From an uncultured Hyphomicrobiales bacterium (GTDB taxonomy: Bacteria > Pseudomonadota > Alphaproteobacteria > Rhizobiales > Xanthobacteraceae), in assembly GCA_903878085.1 (NCBI GenBank), contig CAIRGJ010000064.1, positions 124,001 to 188,000 on the forward strand: DNA of 64,000 nucleotides. The letters are read 5' to 3'. A program made the translations under genes and the position numbers. Below, piece by piece: positions 7,759 to 17,793 of the stretch. How positions within the stretch are numbered: position 1 is the stretch's first letter; each line of letters begins with the position of its first letter. Under the pieces are notes generated by a model. The model was not told the DNA's origin, ran no database searches, and saw only the letters and a program-made list of their open reading frames with translations.

Positions 7759-9690
7759 TTAGACCGTGACTTGCGTGCCGACTTCGACCACCCGCCCGGT
7801 CGGAATCTGGAAATAATCGGTGGCGTCATTGGCCGAGCGGGTGAGCGCGATGAACAGCCGGTCCTGCCAGCGCGGCATGCCCGAATGCACGGCGGGCTTT
7901 AGCAAGCGGCGCGACAGGAAAAACGACGTCGACATGATGTCGAATTGCCAGCCGAGCTTGCGGGCGATCGCTAAGGCCTTTGGCACGTTCGGCGATTCCA
8001 TGAAGCCGAAGCGCAGCACCACCCGCGAGAAGGTCTGCCCCACCGGCTCGATGCGCACCCGTTCGGCCAGATCGACGCGCGGCGTATCGGCGGTCTCGAT
8101 GGTCAGGATGACGTTCTTCTCGTGCAGCACCTTGTAGTGCTTGAGACTGTGCATCAGCGCGGTCGGCGCGAAACCCGGATCGCCGGTCAGAAACACGGCG
8201 GTACCCGGCACGCGGATCGGCGGCTTTTTTTCGAGATTGGCGACGAGGAAATCGAGCGGAATTTCCTGCTTGCGGGTTTTCAGGATCAACAGCCTGCTGC
8301 CACGCCGCCACGTGTACATCAGCGTCATGATCACGGCGCCGAGCGCCAGCGGCATCCAGCCGCCCTCGATGATCTTGAGCATATTGGCGGCGAGAAACGT
8401 CAGGTCGATGAACAAGAACGGCAGCATCAGCGCCAGCGTCGCCACCAGCGGCCAGTGCCAGACGCGTCTGATCACGATGATCGCCATCAGAGCCGTGACC
8501 ACCATGGTGCCGGTCACCGCAATGCCGTAAGCGGACGCCAACGCGCTCGACGAGCGGAACAGCGCCACCAACAGCAGCACGCCCACCAGCAGCAACATGT
8601 TGACCCGCGGCATGTAGATCTGCCCGAACAGCGATTCCGAGGTGTGGCGGATTTCCAGGCGCGGCAACAGGCCGAGTTGGATCGCTTGCTGGGTCAGCGA
8701 ATAGGCGCCGGTGATAACAGCCTGACTGGCGATCACGGTGGCGATGGTAGCGAGCACGACCATCGGCATCAGCGCCCAATCCGGGTACAATAAGAAGAAC
8801 GGGTTCTCGATCGCTTTCGGATCGGCCAGCACCAGCGCGCCCTGACCCAGATAGTTCACCAGCAGCGCCGGCAGTACGGCAACGAGCCAGGCAATGCGGA
8901 TCGGGCCACGGCCGAAATGGCCTAAGTCGGCATAGAGCGCCTCGCAGCCGGTCATCACCAGGAACACGGCGCCGAGCGTGTAAAATCCGATCAGGCCGTG
9001 ATGCAGCAGAAAGTACACGCCGTAATACGGATTAAACGCCAGCAGAACGGTCCAGTTCTGTCCGATATGCCATAGGCCGGCCGCGGCGATACAGGCGAAC
9101 CAGATCAGCATCAGCGGGCCGAAGAACGTCGCCACCTTGGCGGTGCCGCGCGACTGCACCGCGAACAGCGCCATCAGGATAACGACCGTGATCGGAACGA
9201 CGTAAGCATCGAGCGCCGGAGTGACAATCTTCAAGCCTTCGACCGCCGACAGCACCGACAGCGCCGGCGTGATGATGGCGTCGCCATAGAACAGCGCACC
9301 GCTGATGATGCCGAGCAAAATCAAGAGACCGCTGCTGCGGCCGAGTGCGCGCGAGGCCAGTGCCATCAACGCCAGCGTGCCGCCCTCGCCGTTGTTATCG
9401 GCGCGCAACAAAACGATGACGTATTTGACGGTGACGACCAGCAACAGCGCCCAGATGATCAGCGACAAGATGCCGAGCACCACCGTTTCGTTCGCCGGAT
9501 TGCCGGGACCGACCGCCGCCAGCACCGATTCACGCAGCGCGTAGAGCGGGCTGGTGCCGATGTCGCCATAGACGACGCCGATGCTGCCGATCGTGAGCGC
9601 CCAAAAGCCGGTTTTGGCGTGCGTACCGTTCGGCGCGCCATTGCCATCTTGGGCTGGCGCCGAAGCGGCGGCGGCGGTCGTGTGAGACAT
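7759..9690 (-). CDS. kup: Potassium transport protein Kup (copy 1)
   Basis: A 643-residue KUP/HAK/KT potassium:proton symporter. Hallmarks are [13 protein letters not shown] at residues 38-50 and [10 protein letters not shown] at 96-105, followed by about a dozen hydrophobic helices and a ~150-residue cytoplasmic C-terminal domain ([21 protein letters not shown]). It belongs in the inner membrane and imports K+. Its C-terminus, [19 protein letters not shown], is nearly identical to that of the next kup gene, so the pair is a tandem duplication. The 200 bases upstream are AT-rich near 9815-9870, giving room for its own promoter. Confidence 0.95.
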   Translation of the reverse strand: MSHTTAAAASAPAQDGNGAPNGTHAKTGFWALTIGSIGVVYGDIGTSPLYALRESVLAAVGPGNPANETVVLGILSLIIWALLLVVTVKYVIVLLRADNNGEGGTLALMALASRALGRSSGLLILLGIISGALFYGDAIITPALSVLSAVEGLKIVTPALDAYVVPITVVILMALFAVQSRGTAKVATFFGPLMLIWFACIAAAGLWHIGQNWTVLLAFNPYYGVYFLLHHGLIGFYTLGAVFLVMTGCEALYADLGHFGRGPIRIAWLVAVLPALLVNYLGQGALVLADPKAIENPFFLLYPDWALMPMVVLATIATVIASQAVITGAYSLTQQAIQLGLLPRLEIRHTSESLFGQIYMPRVNMLLLVGVLLLVALFRSSSALASAYGIAVTGTMVVTALMAIIVIRRVWHWPLVATLALMLPFLFIDLTFLAANMLKIIEGGWMPLALGAVIMTLMYTWRRGSRLLILKTRKQEIPLDFLVANLEKKPPIRVPGTAVFLTGDPGFAPTALMHSLKHYKVLHEKNVILTIETADTPRVDLAERVRIEPVGQTFSRVVLRFGFMESPNVPKALAIARKLGWQFDIMSTSFFLSRRLLKPAVHSGMPRWQDRLFIALTRSANDATDYFQIPTGRVVEVGTQVTV

Positions 9691-9890
9691 AAACGCCTGC
9701 GGATTTGTTGCAATGCGAAAACTAAAGGTCGCGGCTTATACCCCGGCCCGCAGGGGGCGGCACTTGATATTCCGCAATTCTCGAAGCGGACCTATGCACA
9801 GGGCGCAGGCCATAACTATTTTTCGTATTTATTATCAATGGCTTATATAACGAGCGCGTTGCGCCAAAGTAAATTCGGCGTAACGACACC

Positions 9891-11813
9891 CTACACCGTC
9901 ACCTGGGTACCGACTTCCACCACGCGGCCGGTCGGGATCTGGAAAAAGTCGGTAGCGTCGCTGGCCGAACGCGCCAACCAGATGAACAAATGGTCCTGCC
10001 AGGATGGCATGCCAGATTTCGCCGACGGTCTGAGCGCACGCCGCGACAGAAAGAACGACGTCGACATGATGTCGAATTGCCAGCCGTGCTTGCGCGCGAT
10101 CGCCAGCGCCTTCGGCACGTTGGGCTGCTCCATGTAGCCGAACTTCAGCGACACGCGCGAGAAGTGCTCCGACAATGCCGTGATCTGGACCCGTTCCTCC
10201 TCCGGCACGCGCGGTGTGTCGGCGGTGACGATGGTGAGGATCACGTTTTTCTGGTGCAGGATCTTGTTGTGCTTGAGATTGTGCAACAGCGCGGTCGGCG
10301 CGAAATCCGGATCGCTGGTGAGAAATACCGCGGTGCCCGGCACGATATGCGGCGGCTTCTTCTCTAAGATTCGGAACAGCGTATCGATCGGCACTTCGGT
10401 GCGCCGCGTCTTGCTGGCGAGAATGCCGGTGCCGCGCCGCCACGTCAGAATCATCAACACCATGCCGGCGCCGAACAGCAGCGGCGCCCAGGCGCCCTCG
10501 AACAATTTCATGAAGTTGGCGGAGAAGAAGGTCACGTCGACGATCACGAACGGCACCATGACGGCCAATGCCTTCCACAGCGGCCATCGCCACAATTTCC
10601 AGAACACGAAGAACGCCAGCAGCCCGTCCACCACCATGGTGGTCGCAACCGCGATGCCGTAAGCCGACGCCAGCGCGCTCGACGTTCGGAATAGACCGAC
10701 CAGCAGCAGCACGCCGACCAGCAGCGCGATGGTCACGCGCGGAATGTAAATCTGCCCGACATGCGAGGCCGAGGTGTGCAGGATCGCGAGCCGCGGCAGC
10801 AGGCCGAGCCGGATCGCCTGATGCACCAGCGAATAGGCGCCGGTAATCACCGCCTGGCTCGCGATCACGGTCGCAGCCGTTGCCAACACCACCATGGGCA
10901 GCAGAAACGTCTCCGGCACCAGCCGGTAAAACGGATTCTCGATCGCGCCCGGGTCGGCTAGCACCTTCGCACCCTGTCCGAAATAATTGATCAGCAGCGA
11001 CGGCAACACCAACGAAAGCCAGGCGACCTGAATCGGCTTGCGGCCGAAATGGCCGAGGTCGGCGTAAAGCGCTTCGCCGCCGGTCACCACCAGAAACACG
11101 GCGCCGAGCGTCACCAGCCCAATGTGGCCATGCTCGGCAACAAAGGCGACGGCGTAATAAGGATTGAGCGCATACAGCACGTGCGGGTCGTCGCGAATGT
11201 GCAGCGCGCCGGCCACCGCGATTGCCAGAAACCAGACCACCATGACCGGGCCGAACAAAGCCGCCACCTTGGCGGTGCCGCGGCTTTGCGCGGCAAACAG
11301 ACCGATCAAGATGAACACCGTCAACGGCGCCACAAATTCGCTGAATGCCGGGCTTGCCAGCTTGAGGCCCTCCATCGCCGAGAGCACCGAGATTGCCGGC
11401 GTGATCACGGAATCGCCGAGAAACATCGAGGCGCCGATGACGCCGAGGATGGAGATGAAGGCGGCGCGACGGCCGAGCCCACGCATCGCCAGTGCCGTGA
11501 GCGAGAGCGTGCCGCCCTCGCCGTTATTGTCGGCGCGCAACAGCAACAGCACGTATTTCAACGTCACGGTGACGATCAGGGCCCACACGATCAAGGACAG
11601 CACGCCAAGCACGACGTCGCGCGTCACCCCTTGTTCGTGACTGGCCGCCATCACCGCCTCGCGAAACGCGTAGAGCGGGCTGGTGCCGATATCGCCATAA
11701 ACCACGCCGACGCTGCCAAGCGCCAAGGCCACCAAGCTCGGCGGCGCTTCATGGCCGGTGCCCGCACCGTGAGGATCGGCAGCGGCAGCCGTCTCGGTTA
11801 CACGATCCGTCAT
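9891..11813 (-). CDS. kup: Potassium transport protein Kup (copy 2)
   Basis: A 640-residue paralogue of the downstream Kup. It has [13 protein letters not shown] at 36-48, RADNNGEGG at 93-101 and the same C-terminal domain, including [21 protein letters not shown]. The two copies share signature segments and the last ~20 residues almost exactly, but differ in the membrane domain (for example [20 protein letters not shown] here), so they are probably not recent identical copies. They may differ in K+ affinity or expression; that cannot be told from sequence. Confidence 0.95.
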   Translation of the reverse strand: MTDRVTETAAAADPHGAGTGHEAPPSLVALALGSVGVVYGDIGTSPLYAFREAVMAASHEQGVTRDVVLGVLSLIVWALIVTVTLKYVLLLLRADNNGEGGTLSLTALAMRGLGRRAAFISILGVIGASMFLGDSVITPAISVLSAMEGLKLASPAFSEFVAPLTVFILIGLFAAQSRGTAKVAALFGPVMVVWFLAIAVAGALHIRDDPHVLYALNPYYAVAFVAEHGHIGLVTLGAVFLVVTGGEALYADLGHFGRKPIQVAWLSLVLPSLLINYFGQGAKVLADPGAIENPFYRLVPETFLLPMVVLATAATVIASQAVITGAYSLVHQAIRLGLLPRLAILHTSASHVGQIYIPRVTIALLVGVLLLVGLFRTSSALASAYGIAVATTMVVDGLLAFFVFWKLWRWPLWKALAVMVPFVIVDVTFFSANFMKLFEGAWAPLLFGAGMVLMILTWRRGTGILASKTRRTEVPIDTLFRILEKKPPHIVPGTAVFLTSDPDFAPTALLHNLKHNKILHQKNVILTIVTADTPRVPEEERVQITALSEHFSRVSLKFGYMEQPNVPKALAIARKHGWQFDIMSTSFFLSRRALRPSAKSGMPSWQDHLFIWLARSASDATDFFQIPTGRVVEVGTQVTV

Positions 11814-11945
11814 TATGGAGTTTATTTCGCTGCCGTCTGCACGGGAAAAGCGGGCTTATATCACTGCCTGAAGCGAGAGAATACCGATCTTCATCCTTGG
11901 TCGGTTGACCAGGATTAAGCAGAGCGGAGCTCGGTTTGTTCCGCG

Positions 11946-12770
11946 TTACGGGCTGAAATTGACCGGAATCGGCGGTTCTTCCCGCATCAGGGTAATGGTC
12001 ACCCGGCGGTTCGGCGACATCGTCGGGTTATCCGGGAACAGCGGGTCGGTATCCGCCTTGCCCGCCACCATGAAGATATGGCTGTTTTGCAGCCCCTCGC
12101 TGACCAGGATTTCGCGCACCGCATTGGCGCGGTCGGCAGACAGCTCCCACGCTCCATAGCCCGGCTTTTCCGGCACCTTGGAGGTGGAGGTATGGCCGGT
12201 GATCGAAACCCGGTACGGCATCGCCTTGAGCGACGGCGCCAGCTTCTTGATCAACAGCCGGGTGCGCTCGAACGGCTCCTTGGCGGCGTCGGGGAACATC
12301 GAGCGGCCGTCCTGATCGACGATCTCGATGTTGAGGCCGTCGCGGCTCTCCTCGACAAGAATGTGTTTCGAAGCTTCGGCGATCTCCGGCATTTGCTGCA
12401 AGGCCTGGCGCAGCGACGCTGAGGCCAGCGAGAACTTGCGGTCTTCCTTGAAGCGGGCGCCATAGTTGCGCTGACGGTCGTTATCGTCCGGTCCCGGCGT
12501 TGCCGAGGCTTCGGTCGGATCGATGTGCGCGGCGTTTTTCAGCTTGGGCCGGGTCGGCAGGCCCATAACTTCGATGATGCCGGAATAGCGGACCTTGTCC
12601 TGCACGCCGAAGGCGTCGCGCATCGAGCCGGCGACCACCTGGAGCTTGGCCTGATCCTGCGTCGAGAAGGCGACGAGCATGACGAAGAACGCCACCAGCA
12701 ACGCCATGAGATCGGCGAAGGTGACGAACCAGCCGTGGCCGCCTACATGTCCGCGAGCTTTCTTGGCCAT
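11946..12770 (-). CDS. motB: Flagellar motor stator protein MotB
   Basis: A 274-residue protein with one N-terminal transmembrane helix (about residues 13-36). Asp20 in TFADLMALLVAFF is positioned like the ion-carrying aspartate of MotB/PomB. A periplasmic OmpA-like peptidoglycan-binding domain occupies about residues 135-265 (VSITGHTSTSK, ELSADRANAVREIL). It pairs with the MotA-type protein encoded 12 bases upstream. No other flagellar genes are in the window. Confidence 0.9.
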   Translation of the reverse strand: MAKKARGHVGGHGWFVTFADLMALLVAFFVMLVAFSTQDQAKLQVVAGSMRDAFGVQDKVRYSGIIEVMGLPTRPKLKNAAHIDPTEASATPGPDDNDRQRNYGARFKEDRKFSLASASLRQALQQMPEIAEASKHILVEESRDGLNIEIVDQDGRSMFPDAAKEPFERTRLLIKKLAPSLKAMPYRVSITGHTSTSKVPEKPGYGAWELSADRANAVREILVSEGLQNSHIFMVAGKADTDPLFPDNPTMSPNRRVTITLMREEPPIPVNFSP

Positions 12771-12782
12771 CGTCCCTGCCCG

Positions 12783-13571
12783 TTATGCCGCAACCGCTTC
12801 GGCTTCTTCCTCGTCGGGAGCGTGGCGATGCTTTTCGGGCAGATAGGCCAGCAGCATTTCGCGAACCAGCGACGGGCTCTTGGCCTCGCGGATCATCAAA
12901 ATGCCGTCGATGATCAAAGTGCGGTTGATTTCTTCGTCCACCAATTTGCCGTGCAGTTTGTCGGCGATCGGAAGACAGAACAGGTTGGCGATCGTCGCGC
13001 CGTAAAACGTCGCCAGCAAAGCGCCGGCCATGAAGGGGCCGAGCTTGGACGGATCGGTCATGTTGGCGAACATCTGCACCATGCCGATCAGGGTGCCGAT
13101 CATGCCGAAGGCCGGCGCGCAGTCGCCAATCGCGCGGTAGATCTTCTGACCTTCGTCAAGATGAGTGAGGAAATTGTCGCGGTCGCGCTCAAGGTTGTCG
13201 CGGATGAAGCTGGTGTCGTAGCCGTCGGCGACGAAGCGGATGCCCTTCGCCATGAAAGGGTCGTCGCACTCGACTTTTTCAAGACCGATCGGACCGGACT
13301 TACGGGCGATCTCGGCGATATCCGCCAGCTCATCGACGAGTTCACGCTGCGTCATCCGGCGCATCGTGAAGGCGAACTTGGCGCCGAGGGGCACGCCATG
13401 GAAAATGCAGGAGAGTGGGAACCGAATCAGCGTTGCGGCAAAACAGCCGCCGCCGATAAGGATCGCGGCATGTTCGCTGACGAACATGTGCAGATCGCCG
13501 CCCATCATGATCACGAGGCCGATGACGCCGACGCCCGCCGCCAGGCCTATGCTGGTCGCAATATCCATCAC
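12783..13571 (-). CDS. motA: Flagellar motor stator protein MotA (PomA/LafT type)
   Basis: A 262-residue protein with four predicted membrane helices: two near the N-terminus (SIGLAAGVGVIGLVIMMGG and AAILIGGGCFAATLI) and two late (FGMIGTLIGMVQMFANM and FMAGALLATFYGATIANLF). Between them is a long cytoplasmic loop with charged residues (ECDDPFMAKGIRFVADGYD) that would contact the rotor. The A-N-M-x-D-P-S-K-L-G pattern before the last helix is typical of PomA-like stators. The gene is first in a motA-motB operon and divergent from mmsA with a 264-base shared upstream region. A proton or sodium preference cannot be assigned safely. Confidence 0.9.
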   Translation of the reverse strand: MMDIATSIGLAAGVGVIGLVIMMGGDLHMFVSEHAAILIGGGCFAATLIRFPLSCIFHGVPLGAKFAFTMRRMTQRELVDELADIAEIARKSGPIGLEKVECDDPFMAKGIRFVADGYDTSFIRDNLERDRDNFLTHLDEGQKIYRAIGDCAPAFGMIGTLIGMVQMFANMTDPSKLGPFMAGALLATFYGATIANLFCLPIADKLHGKLVDEEINRTLIIDGILMIREAKSPSLVREMLLAYLPEKHRHAPDEEEAEAVAA

Positions 13572-13835
13572 CTACTCCACACAACGCACACGGTTACTGG
13601 CGTCGAAAGCTTGCAGCACGGCGCGGCAAGCCATCACGGCTTCAGAATGTCAGTTCGACCCTAGACTGGCGCTGTTAAGGGGGGGTAAAGGCTAAGAGAG
13701 AGTGAAACAAAAACGGCCCGGGAAATACCGCCTGGCCGTGACCCGGCCTGGAAAACCTGCGAAAATCTCCCAAACAGGCGCCGTTCGCCCCAGGGCCTCG
13801 TCGAAGGCCCCCTAAAAACCGGAGGAAGAAGACCC

Positions 13836-15332
13836 ATGCGCGAGATTGGCCATTTAATCGGCGGCAAGGCCGTCAAAGGGACCTCCGGACGGCAGGGCGA
13901 CGTTTTCGACCCCAATACCGGCGAGGTGCAGGCCAAAGTCGCGCTGGCGAGCAAGAGCGAGGTCGAACAGGCCATCGCCAATGCCGCGGCGGCGCAGCCC
14001 GCCTGGGCCGCCACCAATCCGCAGCGCCGGGCCCGCGTCATGTTCAAGTTTCTCGAGCTGGTGGCGAAGGAATACGACGACCTCGCCCGGCTGTTGTCGT
14101 CGGAGCACGGCAAGACATTCCCCGACGCCAAAGGCGACATCCAGCGCGGCCTCGAGGTGGTCGAATTCGCCTGCGGCATTCCGCATTTGCTGAAGGGCGA
14201 GTACACGGAAAGCGCCGGTCCCAGCATCGACATCTTTTCCGTGCGGCAACCGCTCGGCGTGGTGGCCGGCATCACCCCCTTCAATGTCCCGGCCATGATC
14301 CCGTTGTGGAAGTGCGCGCCCGCGATAGCCTGCGGCAACGCCTTCATCCTCAAGCCGTCGGAACGCGCCCCGTCGGTGCCGATGCGCATCGCCGAACTCT
14401 TCCTCGCCGCCGGTTTGCCCGAAGGCATCTTCAACGTCGTCAATGGCGACAAGGAAGCCGTCGACACGTTGCTCACTGACCCGCGCGTCAAGGCGATCGG
14501 CTTCGTCGGCTCGTCCGATATCGCGCAGTACATTTATTCGACCGGCACGGCGCACGGAAAGCGCGTGCAATGTTTCGGCGGCGCCAAGAACCACATGATC
14601 GTGATGCCCGATGCCGACATGGACCAGGTGGTTGATGCGCTCATTGGCGCGGGCTACGGCTCGGCCGGCGAGCGCTGCATGGCGATCTCGGTCGCGGTGC
14701 CGGTCGGCAAGAAGACCGCCGACATTCTGATGGAGAAGCTGATCCCGCGCGTCGAGAGCCTGAAGATCGGTCCCTCCACCGATGTGCAAGCCGATTATGG
14801 TCCGCTGGTCACAAGAGCTGCACTGAACCGTGTGAAGGATTACGTCGAAGTCGGCGTCAAGGAAGGCGCCAAGCTTGTGGTCGATGGCCGCGGCTTCAAG
14901 ATGCAGGGCTACGAAAAGGGCTACTTCATGGGCGGCTGCCTGTTCGACGAGGTGAAGCCCGAGATGCGCATCTACAAGGAAGAAATCTTCGGCCCGGTGC
15001 TGTCGGTGGTGCGCGCCAAGGATTACGAGGAAGCGTTGCGGTTGCCGTCGGAACACGAATACGGCAACGGCGTCGCCATTTTCACCCGCGACGGCGACAC
15101 CGCGCGCGACTTCGTCAACCGCGTGCAGGTCGGCATGGTCGGCGTCAACTTCGCCATTCCGGTGCCGCTCGCCTATCACACCTTCGGCGGCTGGAAGCGC
15201 TCCGGCTTCGGCGATCTCAACCAGCACGGTCCGGACTCGGTGCGCTTCTACACCAAGACCAAGACGGTGACGCAGCGCTGGCCGGCCGGAACCAAGGCGG
15301 GCGCCGAGTTCGTGATCCCGACGATGAAATGA
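13836..15332 (+). CDS. mmsA: Methylmalonate-semialdehyde dehydrogenase (CoA-acylating)
   Basis: A 498-residue ALDH-superfamily enzyme with NAD-binding segments GVVAGITPFNVPAMIPLW and GFVGSSDIAQYIY and catalytic Cys281 in GSAGERCMAISVAVPVG. The Cys context and the overall length fit MmsA/IolA, which converts (methyl)malonate semialdehyde to propionyl- or acetyl-CoA in valine and inositol catabolism. A GGAGGAAG ribosome binding site precedes the ATG. Its stop overlaps the start of the downstream lipoprotein gene (ATGAAATGA). A 3-hydroxyisobutyrate dehydrogenase-like gene, the preceding step in valine breakdown, is at 52.5 kb, not linked. Confidence 0.93.
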   Translation: MREIGHLIGGKAVKGTSGRQGDVFDPNTGEVQAKVALASKSEVEQAIANAAAAQPAWAATNPQRRARVMFKFLELVAKEYDDLARLLSSEHGKTFPDAKGDIQRGLEVVEFACGIPHLLKGEYTESAGPSIDIFSVRQPLGVVAGITPFNVPAMIPLWKCAPAIACGNAFILKPSERAPSVPMRIAELFLAAGLPEGIFNVVNGDKEAVDTLLTDPRVKAIGFVGSSDIAQYIYSTGTAHGKRVQCFGGAKNHMIVMPDADMDQVVDALIGAGYGSAGERCMAISVAVPVGKKTADILMEKLIPRVESLKIGPSTDVQADYGPLVTRAALNRVKDYVEVGVKEGAKLVVDGRGFKMQGYEKGYFMGGCLFDEVKPEMRIYKEEIFGPVLSVVRAKDYEEALRLPSEHEYGNGVAIFTRDGDTARDFVNRVQVGMVGVNFAIPVPLAYHTFGGWKRSGFGDLNQHGPDSVRFYTKTKTVTQRWPAGTKAGAEFVIPTMK

Positions 15333-15709
15333 ACCGCGTCGTAGCCGGCCTCTTTCTCGCGCTGACGGTCGCGGGCTGCGCCGGGCAATCATTGTCGACC
15401 GGGGCTGTGCCAACCGGCGAATTTGTCATGCCCGGCCGCTGGATCCTGGCGGCGCCCAATGCCCCGACCTGCGGCATGAATTTTACCGGCGCGGGCGGCG
15501 CGCGCACCGGCAAGGTGTCGCCGGAGGGCGGCTGCCCCGGAAACTTCTACCTGAGCCGGAGCTGGGCGCTCGACAGCGACGCGCTCGTGATCAACGATGA
15601 CGACAACAATGCGCTGGCACGCCTCAAGCTCGCCGGCGGAGGCTTCGAAGGCCAATCCACCGCCGGATTATCCGTGACGCTGTCGCGCCCGGCTGTCCCA
15701 CCGCAATAG
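15329..15709 (+). CDS. AprI/Inh-type lipoprotein (putative metalloprotease inhibitor fold)
   Basis: A 126-residue exported protein. The signal sequence ends in a lipobox, LTVAGC, so it is probably a lipoprotein. The mature part resembles the Inh/AprI beta-barrel of protease inhibitors: GEFVMPGRWILAA, a Cys pair (TCGMNF and GGCPGNF), and W-x-L-x-x-D-A-L-V-I followed by an F-E-G-Q segment. Inh proteins protect the periplasm from secreted serralysin metalloproteases, yet no such protease is nearby. It overlaps the mmsA stop by four bases, so it is probably co-transcribed. Confidence 0.75.
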   Translation: MNRVVAGLFLALTVAGCAGQSLSTGAVPTGEFVMPGRWILAAPNAPTCGMNFTGAGGARTGKVSPEGGCPGNFYLSRSWALDSDALVINDDDNNALARLKLAGGGFEGQSTAGLSVTLSRPAVPPQ

Positions 15710-15718
15710 GAAGCGCTT

Positions 15719-16384
15719 ATGTCCGAGTATCAACTCTACTGCTTCGCCCAGTCCGGCAACGCCTACCGCGCCGCGCTGATGCTCAACTTGATCGGCGCCG
15801 ATTGGCAGCCGCAGTGGATCGATTTCTTCGGCGCCGGCGTGCAGCGCAAGCCGGAGTACCGCGAAGGCGTCAACGAGATGGGCGAAGTGCCGGTGCTGGT
15901 CGATGGCGCTAAAAAGCTGACGCAGTCCGGCGTGATCTTGACATATCTGGCGCGCAAGACCGGCAAATTCCTGCCGCAGGGCGACGATCAGGAACTGGAA
16001 TCGCTGCGCTGGATCATCTTCGACAATCAGAAGGTCAACGGCTTTCTCGGGCCAATGCGTTTTCTGATGAACTTCGCCAAGCCGGCGGGCGATCCGGCGG
16101 TGATCGGATTTCTCAAAGGCCGCGCACTCGCGAATCTCGGCATCGTCAACAAGCGGCTGGAGACGCACGATTACCTGCTCGGCGACCGGCCGACCATCGC
16201 CGATATCTCAATGACCGGTTATCTGTACTACCCGGCCGAGGAGTTCGGCTTCGATATCGCCAAGGATAATCCGGCGATTGGTGCCTGGCTCGAGCGGATG
16301 AAGGCGCTGCCCGGCTGGGGCCACCCCTACGATCTCATGCCCGGCTATCCGTTCGGCACCCAAGGCTACCGCAACCGCGCTTAG
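15719..16384 (+). CDS. Glutathione S-transferase family protein
   Basis: A 221-residue GST-fold protein. The N-terminal thioredoxin-like domain begins YQLYCFAQSGNAYRAALML with Ser/Asn near the glutathione site and has NEMGEVPVLVDG (the cis-Pro turn), then TQSGVILTYLA. The helical C-terminal domain has DRPTIADISMTGYLYY. Substrate unknown. It follows the Inh-like gene after nine bases. Its TAG stop and the ureE stop on the other strand overlap in the four bases TTAG. Confidence 0.88.
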   Translation: MSEYQLYCFAQSGNAYRAALMLNLIGADWQPQWIDFFGAGVQRKPEYREGVNEMGEVPVLVDGAKKLTQSGVILTYLARKTGKFLPQGDDQELESLRWIIFDNQKVNGFLGPMRFLMNFAKPAGDPAVIGFLKGRALANLGIVNKRLETHDYLLGDRPTIADISMTGYLYYPAEEFGFDIAKDNPAIGAWLERMKALPGWGHPYDLMPGYPFGTQGYRNRA

Positions 16385-16881
16385 TGACCGCAACAGTCGT
16401 CGTGGTCGTGATGGGCGTGGCCATGCTGGCCGTGGTCGTGCGCCAGCGATAGCGCATAAGCGCCACCTTCCGGCTCGAATGGCGCATCGATCATCGTCAC
16501 TTTGGCGCCGAGCGACGTCAGCAAAGTCTCGACCGCGGCATCGCGCCGGGCGCGGACCCGGTTAGGCAGCACCTGCACGGGGATGTGGCGGTCGCCGAGA
16601 TGCCAGGCCAGCCGCGACAGCCCCGCCAGATCGGCGGCGCGCGCCTCGATCAAAGGCTCGGGTGCTGCCACGACCTCCACCAGCGTCCCGTCCTCAAGCA
16701 CCAGCAGATCGTCGGTCCGCAGCCGTACCGGCATATGCAGGTCGATATCGATGACGGTGCCTTTGGCGCCAGTGACGGTCAGCTTCTGCGCGCTGCGCTG
16801 TTCATGACCGAGTATCACGGTATCGGCGACCGGCCGGTCGTGGCGGTGGGCGCCGTTAATGACGCTGGTTGCGCGCGGCAT
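16381..16881 (-). CDS. ureE: Urease accessory protein UreE
   Basis: A 166-residue nickel metallochaperone. The N-terminal domain has the conserved ...RHDRPVADTVILGHEQRSAQ opening and a C-terminal metal-binding domain (LAWHLGDRHIPVQVL) with the invariant-type His. The last ~19 residues are His-rich (HDHGQHGHAHHDHDDCCGH), typical for Ni2+ binding. It would deliver nickel to the urease apoenzyme with UreDFG. No structural or other accessory urease gene lies in this window, so it is either remote from its operon or used for other Ni enzymes. Confidence 0.9.
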   Translation of the reverse strand: MPRATSVINGAHRHDRPVADTVILGHEQRSAQKLTVTGAKGTVIDIDLHMPVRLRTDDLLVLEDGTLVEVVAAPEPLIEARAADLAGLSRLAWHLGDRHIPVQVLPNRVRARRDAAVETLLTSLGAKVTMIDAPFEPEGGAYALSLAHDHGQHGHAHHDHDDCCGH

Positions 16882-16893
16882 GAATGCGAACGA

Positions 16894-17793
16894 TCAGTTC
16901 AAACGCGCGGGGCGGCCGGGATCGCCATCCCGGTCGGTGCCGGCCTGATCGGGCGACAGCGGCGTATCGCTCGCGGGCGTCGCGGCCGTTTCGACGGCAG
17001 CGGCGAGCGCCGCTTGGTCCTTGCGCTGATAGTCGCGGTACGACAGCCAACCGAGCGGCAGACAGCTGAGATAGACCACGGTGGCGATGGTGAGGACTTC
17101 CCACGGATAGCTGATCAGCAGCGCGAAGCACAACACCACCACCACGAACAGCGGCAACACCATTTCGGGCGGCACGCGCTTGCCGACGCGCTTGCCGGAA
17201 AACACTGGGAGCCGCGAAACCATCAGCAGCGCAATCGCCAGCGTGTAAAAGAAGGTCAGCCAGATCGTGACCAGCCCGTTGGAGACGCCGAGAAAATACA
17301 GATAGATCGGCAGCAGCACGGTCATGGCGCCGAGCGGCGCGGGTATGCCAGTGAAGAAATTGTCCGCCCAGGCCGGCTTGTTGGGATCGTCGATCATCAC
17401 ATTGAAGCGCGCGAGCCTGAGCGCGGCGCAAAGCGCAAACACCAGCGCCGCAATCCAGCCCGCCGATTTCAACTCGTGCAGTCCCCAGAAATACAGGATC
17501 AGCGCCGGCGCCACGCCGAAGTTGACGAAGTCGGCCAGGCTGTCGAGCTCGGCGCCGAAACGAGAGGTGCCTTTGAGCAAGCGCGCGACGCGGCCGTCGA
17601 TGCCATCGAGGAGCGCCGCGAACACGATGGCCGCCAACGCCAGATCGAGCTTGCTCTCCACCGCCAGGCGTATGGCCGTGAGCCCGGCACAGAGCGCCAG
17701 CAGCGTGATCAGATTGGGCAACAGCGTACGCACCGGAATCGCCTTGAAACGGCGGCGGAGCGGCGGAGCGGGATCGATCGGCTGAAAAACCAT
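16894..17793 (-). CDS. pssA: CDP-diacylglycerol-serine O-phosphatidyltransferase
   Basis: A 299-residue inner-membrane CDP-alcohol phosphatidyltransferase. The catalytic signature DGx2ARx8Gx3Dx3D is exact: D66 G67 ... A70 R71 ... G80 ... D84 ... D88. About eight hydrophobic helices follow the N-terminal basic stretch. It makes phosphatidylserine, which Psd (19.3 kb) decarboxylates to phosphatidylethanolamine. In many rhizobia psd and pssA are adjacent; here a divergent MFS gene lies between. The C-terminal ~45 residues are Ala/Asp/Pro-rich and probably disordered. ureE starts 12 bases downstream of its stop. Confidence 0.93.
   Translation of the reverse strand: MVFQPIDPAPPLRRRFKAIPVRTLLPNLITLLALCAGLTAIRLAVESKLDLALAAIVFAALLDGIDGRVARLLKGTSRFGAELDSLADFVNFGVAPALILYFWGLHELKSAGWIAALVFALCAALRLARFNVMIDDPNKPAWADNFFTGIPAPLGAMTVLLPIYLYFLGVSNGLVTIWLTFFYTLAIALLMVSRLPVFSGKRVGKRVPPEMVLPLFVVVVLCFALLISYPWEVLTIATVVYLSCLPLGWLSYRDYQRKDQAALAAAVETAATPASDTPLSPDQAGTDRDGDPGRPARLN

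Noticed and set aside
11049..11918. 289-codon plus-strand frame opposite kup copy 2
   Set aside because: Antisense shadow with His/Gln/Arg-rich composition; the minus strand encodes clear Kup motifs.
13661..15413. Long minus-strand frames opposite mmsA
   Set aside because: The plus strand has ALDH motifs and a good ribosome binding site; the antisense frames have no family character.
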